Assembly: GCA_025800435.1 (NCBI GenBank)
Contig: JAOXRV010000359.1
Coordinates: 1-9,945 of the forward strand
Origin: Cellvibrionaceae bacterium
GTDB lineage: Bacteria; Pseudomonadota; Gammaproteobacteria; Pseudomonadales; Cellvibrionaceae
Length of the DNA stretch: 9,945 bases
Direction of reading: 5' to 3'
The notes under the pieces are model-generated. The model did not search any database. It saw only the letters and a program-made list of their open reading frames with translations, and was not told the origin of the DNA. The translations under genes were made by a program, and so were the position numbers. Shown one piece after another: positions 6,943 to 9,945 of this stretch (the first letter of the stretch is position 1; each line of letters begins with the position of its first letter).

Positions 6943-6952
6943 ATCGCATGGG

Positions 6953-8101
6953 CTAACGGCTGAGCTTATTGATAACCGGGTTGGCGTACATGGCTAAAAA
7001 GATCTCCCGCTGGGCCTCGGGCACCTGGGCCAAACGGGCTTCAAACTCGCGCCCTTCTGGGCCAAAGTTATCGGCTTTAAAATCCCAGCCCTCGCTGCCC
7101 ACTTTAACTTGGGGCCACTGCCCTTTGAGCTTGTGGTAGGCAAAACAGTTACTGGGGTGCAGGCGGTATTCAAAGCGTATCTGCCGGTCGATTTCAGCGG
7201 CCACATCATCGGTGTTTTCAAAGTCACCGCGCAATACCTCACCAAAAGCCACATGCACCCGGCCCTTCTCGCCGCTAATACCCAGGGCAATACTGTCGAT
7301 ATCCTCGTGCTCATCTTTTTGGTAGCCACCGTTTTGGCCCTGCTGGTACAGCTCATTGGTTTTGGCGCTGTCACAGGGGTCTAGCTCGTAGGAGATGGCC
7401 ACCGGCACAATATGCAGCTCATTGATATATTCACCCAAGCTGCGCTGTTTGCCCTTGCTCAGGGCGATCATGCTGATAATCGCCGGGTTGGTAATATCCA
7501 TCCCATCCTTGGCCCGGCCCTCTCGGTGGGCGATCCAGATATTGGCGTTTTCTTCGTTGATCGAGTGATGGATATAGCTGGATAAATGCTTGGCCGCGCG
7601 CAGCTTTTCGCGCGGCGCGGTGGCCGAACGATTGACGATAAAGCTTTTATTTAAACGCATTAAATCCGACACATAGGGCTTGGTCAGCAGGTTATCGCCA
7701 ATGGCGATACGCACGGTGCTAAAGCCCTGGTCGAACAGGGCCATACTGACAAAGGCCGGGTCCATGGCGATATCTCGGTGATTACTGATAAACAGGTAAG
7801 CCTTATTGGGCTGCAGTTTATCCAAGCCGCTAAAGGTGAGGCCGCGACTGGTCTCGGCGATCATCCGATCCATATAGGCCTTAATTTCAACTTGCAGCGG
7901 CTCAACCCCGTCTACCTTGGCCAGGCGACGTTTAAGCACGGCCTTGATCAGAGGGCGCAGAATAAAACCAAACACTTGCTTAAGGCGAGGAAAGCGAAAG
8001 GCGGCGATGGCCTCAATCAGCTCCGGATCCTGAATAATTTTATCCAGGGTGGGGCGTACTTCAGCGTCGTTGTAGGGACGGATATCGTCAAACTTACTCA
8101 T
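6953..8101 (-). CDS. 1-acyl-sn-glycerol-3-phosphate acyltransferase-like (PlsC superfamily) protein
   Basis: The 382-residue protein belongs to the lysophospholipid acyltransferase superfamily, which transfers an acyl group from acyl-CoA or acyl-ACP to a lysolipid or other hydroxyl acceptor at the inner membrane. The acyltransferase block spans about residues 100-240: SNHRDIAMD (106-114) as motif I, FIVNRS (154-159), WIAHREGRAKDG (189-200) with the Glu-Gly-Arg of motif III, and IVPVAISYE (231-239) as motif IV. Motif I has five, not four, residues between His108 and Asp114. Flanking regions of about 100 and 140 residues make it larger than standard PlsC (about 245). ATG 8101 was chosen because MSKFDDIRPY looks like the family start; the open frame runs on to GTG 8182, but that would occupy the divergent promoter gap. 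The ribosome binding site is weak. The actual acyl acceptor is unknown. Confidence 0.8.
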   Translation of the reverse strand: MSKFDDIRPYNDAEVRPTLDKIIQDPELIEAIAAFRFPRLKQVFGFILRPLIKAVLKRRLAKVDGVEPLQVEIKAYMDRMIAETSRGLTFSGLDKLQPNKAYLFISNHRDIAMDPAFVSMALFDQGFSTVRIAIGDNLLTKPYVSDLMRLNKSFIVNRSATAPREKLRAAKHLSSYIHHSINEENANIWIAHREGRAKDGMDITNPAIISMIALSKGKQRSLGEYINELHIVPVAISYELDPCDSAKTNELYQQGQNGGYQKDEHEDIDSIALGISGEKGRVHVAFGEVLRGDFENTDDVAAEIDRQIRFEYRLHPSNCFAYHKLKGQWPQVKVGSEGWDFKADNFGPEGREFEARLAQVPEAQREIFLAMYANPVINKLSR

Positions 8102-8212
8102 AATGATTCTTGTTATATAAACAACTGGGTAAAACCACCCAACATACCGAAAAGCGGCCCTAAATACCATCCCGTGGTACACTTGCCGGCCATTTTAAAC
8201 CGAGATACTCGC
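8102..8212. promoter_or_regulatory. Divergent promoter gap between the acyltransferase gene and ychJ
   Basis: These 111 bp must hold promoters for both directions. On the minus strand TATATA (8114-8119) lies 17 bp from TTGGGT (8137-8142), a poor -10/-35 pair that would leave only a few leader bases before ATG 8101. TGGGT and ACCCA arms (8126-8130, 8137-8141) form a small dyad within this spacer. For ychJ no convincing hexamer pair is seen. The assignment rests mainly on geometry. Confidence 0.3.
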
Positions 8213-8680
8213 GTGGCCAGCAACTGCTACTGCCAAAGTTCCAAACCCTTTAGCGATTGCTGCCAGCCGCTGCTGGCCGGCCAGCCTGCCCCTAGCGCCG
8301 AGGCTCTAATGCGCTCGCGCTACAGCGCCCATGTACTGGGCAATATCGATTACCTGTTGCGCAGCTGGGACAATACGCAAGCCAGCGCCGGCGATATTAA
8401 AGACTGGGTAGAGGGCCACGATTGGCTCGGCCTGCAAATTTTACAGTGCCGCCAGGGCGGCCCCAGCCACAAAACCGGCACGGTGGAATTTATTGCCTAT
8501 TACCGCCCTAAAGGCAGTCAAGAACGCCTGGCCCACCACGAGCTGTCCAATTTTATCCGCGCCGATGGCCACTGGTACTATGTGGATGGCGCCACTCCCA
8601 AGGGGGCACCCAAAAAAACCGGCCGCAACGACCCCTGCCCCTGTGGCAGCGGCAAAAAATTTAAGCAGTGTTGCATCTAA
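8213..8680 (+). CDS. ychJ: YchJ family (UPF0225) protein with zinc-binding SEC-C motif
   Basis: The product is 155 residues (E. coli YchJ 152). It has the family's three parts: an N-terminal cysteine motif (Cys5, Cys7, Cys16, Cys17), a middle NTF2-like domain with MRSRYSAHVLGNIDYLLRSW (33-52) and HWYYVDG (120-126), and a C-terminal SEC-C zinc motif NDPCPCGSGKKFKQCC (139-154). The N-terminal motif reads CYCQSSKPFSDCC, keeping the cysteines but losing the CPCGSG wording retained at the C-terminus. SEC-C motifs bind zinc and, in SecA, contact SecB and ribosomes; the role of YchJ itself is not established. The start is GTG 8213: everything further upstream in the open frame lies in the promoter gap or opposite the acyltransferase gene. 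The ribosome binding site is weak (GAGA). Its TAA is 10 bp before the DUF3549 start. Confidence 0.88.
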   Translation: MASNCYCQSSKPFSDCCQPLLAGQPAPSAEALMRSRYSAHVLGNIDYLLRSWDNTQASAGDIKDWVEGHDWLGLQILQCRQGGPSHKTGTVEFIAYYRPKGSQERLAHHELSNFIRADGHWYYVDGATPKGAPKKTGRNDPCPCGSGKKFKQCCI

Positions 8681-8684
8681 GGAT
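8678..8684 (+). promoter_or_regulatory. Ribosome binding site of the DUF3549 gene overlapping the ychJ stop
   Basis: TAAGGAT spans the ychJ stop codon (TAA, 8678-8680), and its AAGGA (8679-8683) lies seven bases before ATG 8691. It decides the start of the downstream gene and indicates translational coupling with ychJ. Confidence 0.65.
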
Positions 8685-8690
8685 TTAGCC

Positions 8691-9707
8691 ATGGCCTTAA
8701 CCAGTATTCACCAACTGCTGCAACAAATGGATGTTGCCTGGCGCTGTTACGACAGCGGCGTACGGATTGAAAAGCTCGACAAAGACAGCTGGCAGCGCTT
8801 TGAAGCGGGCGAGCTGCCCTACCCCAAGCCCTACTTGAGGCAGGCCTGGCCCACTTTGGTATTTTGGCCCAGGCAAGACAAGCACAAACAACAGGTACAG
8901 GTGTGGAAGCTGCGTTTGCCACTGGATGAACAGGGCAAGCTCGACCTGCCCAGCCGCGACCGGTTTTTGCAGCAATTGCTAACCGCCCTGGGCAAAAATG
9001 CCGAGGCTGCTGCCGCCGGCGAACAGCTGAGCGCAGTGCTCGATGGCAACCCTTTTGTGGCACAGGCCGGGGAAGAGAAGCAAGCTAACCTCAATGCTAT
9101 TATCGGCCAGCAGCTGGGTAAAATACCCAGCCAGTTTTACGCCCCCTGCCTAGAATTTTTTAGCGCCCAGCACGACGACTGGCAGAGCTTGGGCTTACAG
9201 GGCTTGGCCGACCTCGCCTGTCGCTGGCAGCAGCACCAAGCGCTGTTGTGCCAGGCAATACCCGACCTGCCCGAGCCAGTGCTGGCCAGCCTTTGCCACT
9301 GCCTGGAACACCAGCCCATCAGCCGCGAGCTGGGCCAAGCCCTACTGGCCCGCCTGCAGCGCAGCGACGATGCCAGCCAACAGGCATTGATCTTTCGCGG
9401 CCTCAGCCACTGCCGCGAGCCAGAGTGCGTGCGCGCTGGCCTAAGCACCCTATTATCCCAAGCCAGCGCCGAACAGATCGAAGTGCTGGCCACTCTGGCC
9501 AGCCGCGCCGGCCCCTATTTGATTGAAGCGCCCTTTTGCCTGGTATTTTTAGAGCACTTGGCCAGCGCCGGGAATGAGGTATTTGTCGCCCTAATGAGCG
9601 AACTGATGTTCCAGCCCCAGCTGCGCCCGGCACTGATGGCCGCCATGCGCCAACCCCAGCGCTCGGAGCGTTTGAGCGCCGCGATTGGGGCTTTGTTTAA
9701 AGCCTAA
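8691..9707 (+). CDS. DUF3549 family protein
   Basis: This 338-residue soluble protein matches DUF3549, a gammaproteobacterial family of unknown function known from Pseudomonas, Marinobacter and relatives, with a usual length of about 340-350. Recognisable parts are the N-terminal segment (ALTSIHQLLQQMDVAWRCYD, 2-21), LPYPKPYLRQAW (42-53), LRLPLDEQGKLDLPSRDRFL (74-93) and GLQGLADLACRW (168-179). From about residue 160 the protein is a run of amphipathic helices (for example LPEPVLASLCHCLEH and RELGQALLARL), suggesting an alpha-solenoid or HEAT-like fold; this is inference. There is no signal peptide or membrane segment and no obvious catalytic motif. ATG 8691 has an AAGGA site and matches the family start; the frame is open back into ychJ but that part is not real. 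It forms a pair with ychJ. Confidence 0.82.
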   Translation: MALTSIHQLLQQMDVAWRCYDSGVRIEKLDKDSWQRFEAGELPYPKPYLRQAWPTLVFWPRQDKHKQQVQVWKLRLPLDEQGKLDLPSRDRFLQQLLTALGKNAEAAAAGEQLSAVLDGNPFVAQAGEEKQANLNAIIGQQLGKIPSQFYAPCLEFFSAQHDDWQSLGLQGLADLACRWQQHQALLCQAIPDLPEPVLASLCHCLEHQPISRELGQALLARLQRSDDASQQALIFRGLSHCREPECVRAGLSTLLSQASAEQIEVLATLASRAGPYLIEAPFCLVFLEHLASAGNEVFVALMSELMFQPQLRPALMAAMRQPQRSERLSAAIGALFKA

Positions 9708-9826
9708 ATGGGAAAAGGGTCTCCTTTGGACTCAAAATAGTGCGTGCCTCTCTTTATTATCGCAAAGCTGAGTTATTTAAAAGTTCCTTGCATGTTGCTT
9801 GGATAATAGATAGTGGCTTCGACCCC
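9708..9826. other. Intergenic DNA after the DUF3549 gene
   Basis: No gene is visible. A small dyad, GGCTTT (9689-9694) with AAAGCC (9699-9704), overlaps the end of the upstream gene, and AAAGG/CCTTT (9714-9718, 9723-9727) follows, but neither leads into a T-run. The sequence becomes AT-rich before the inverted-repeat element. Confidence 0.5.
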
Positions 9827-9939
9827 GAGTCTTGTGGTGGGTAAGGGGTTCTGGGGGACGCGGTAAATACATCCCTGTAGCTCTCGTCCGCCGTCCCTGG
9901 CTCCCAAGCCCCCAGAACCCCTTACCCACCACAAGACTC
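9827..9939. repeat. 113-bp palindromic element with perfect 31-bp inverted arms
   Basis: The left arm (9827-9857, beginning GAGTCTTGTGGTGGG) and right arm (9909-9939, ending ACCACAAGACTC) are exact reverse complements over 31 bp. The 51-bp core (9858-9908) continues the stem: ACG-CGG (9858-9863) pairs with CCG-C-CGT (9888-9894) across one bulged C, leaving a 14-nt bulge on the right (9895-9908) and a 24-nt apical loop (9864-9887). Total pairing is about 37 bp. There is no T-run, so it is not an ordinary terminator. It encodes nothing recognisable, and I see no direct flanking duplication. Size and architecture fit a REP/MITE-like dispersed intergenic palindrome, but a second copy is not in this window. 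Confidence 0.85.
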
Positions 9940-9945
9940 TGCAGC

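Noticed and set aside
8102..8182. N-terminal extension of the acyltransferase with a hydrophobic stretch that could pass for a signal anchor.
   Set aside because: It begins with GTG, has no ribosome binding site and fills the divergent promoter gap; the family-like start is MSKFDDIRPY.
7778..8212. Open frame on the plus strand extending ychJ upstream to make a 300-residue protein.
   Set aside because: The extension runs antisense through the acyltransferase gene and the divergent promoter gap, has no family similarity, and YchJ proteins are about 150 residues.
8493..8690. Upstream in-frame extension of the DUF3549 gene.
   Set aside because: It overlaps ychJ in another frame; ATG 8691 has a good ribosome binding site and matches the family N-terminus.
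9827..9939. Integron attC site, because of the imperfect-palindrome size.
   Set aside because: attC sites have variable arms with conserved RYYYAAC/GTTRRRY ends; here the arms are perfectly complementary for 31 bp and those end motifs are missing.
9827..9939. Rho-independent terminator of the ychJ-DUF3549 unit.
   Set aside because: The stem is far longer than a terminator, lies 119 bp after the stop and is not followed by a T-run.

Overview
The window looks like an ordinary chromosomal segment of a moderately GC-rich gammaproteobacterium, probably a marine Cellvibrionales-type or Pseudomonas-related lineage. I infer this from the gene set: a 454-residue PpnN (YgdH) nucleosidase, YqcC, DinG, YchJ, a DUF3549 protein and a DUF3325 protein, all at family-typical lengths. 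No rRNA, tRNA, CRISPR array, phage gene or transposase is visible, and I see no multi-gene novel defence or biosynthetic system. The most unusual DNA is non-coding: a large perfect inverted repeat at the right end.

Layout. Positions 1-237 (+) hold the 3' end of a small membrane protein of the DUF3325 type, which usually belongs to iron/siderophore-uptake clusters. Positions 378-1349 (+) encode a complete FMN-dependent protein of the nitronate monooxygenase family. A 363-bp convergent gap (1350-1712) holds two possible hairpins and no gene. Then comes a minus-strand block, read right to left: a PlsC-like acyltransferase (8101-6953), dinG helicase (6853-4724), yqcC (4713-4384), a Bcr/CflA-type drug-efflux transporter (4356-3139) and ppnN (3077-1713). 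Gaps between dinG, yqcC, the transporter and ppnN are 10, 27 and 61 bp, so these four could be one transcription unit; the acyltransferase is 99 bp upstream with a candidate promoter in between. From a 111-bp divergent gap, ychJ (8213-8680) and a DUF3549 gene (8691-9707) read to the right as a tight pair 10 bp apart.

The minus-strand block combines DNA-structure repair (DinG), nucleotide-pool and stress control (PpnN) and efflux. A CTG-N10-CAG palindrome next to a -10-like hexamer before dinG could be a LexA operator, which would tie the block to DNA damage; this is inference. At 9827-9939 two exact 31-bp inverted arms flank a 51-bp core that itself continues the stem, an element resembling a dispersed palindromic repeat or MITE-like unit.
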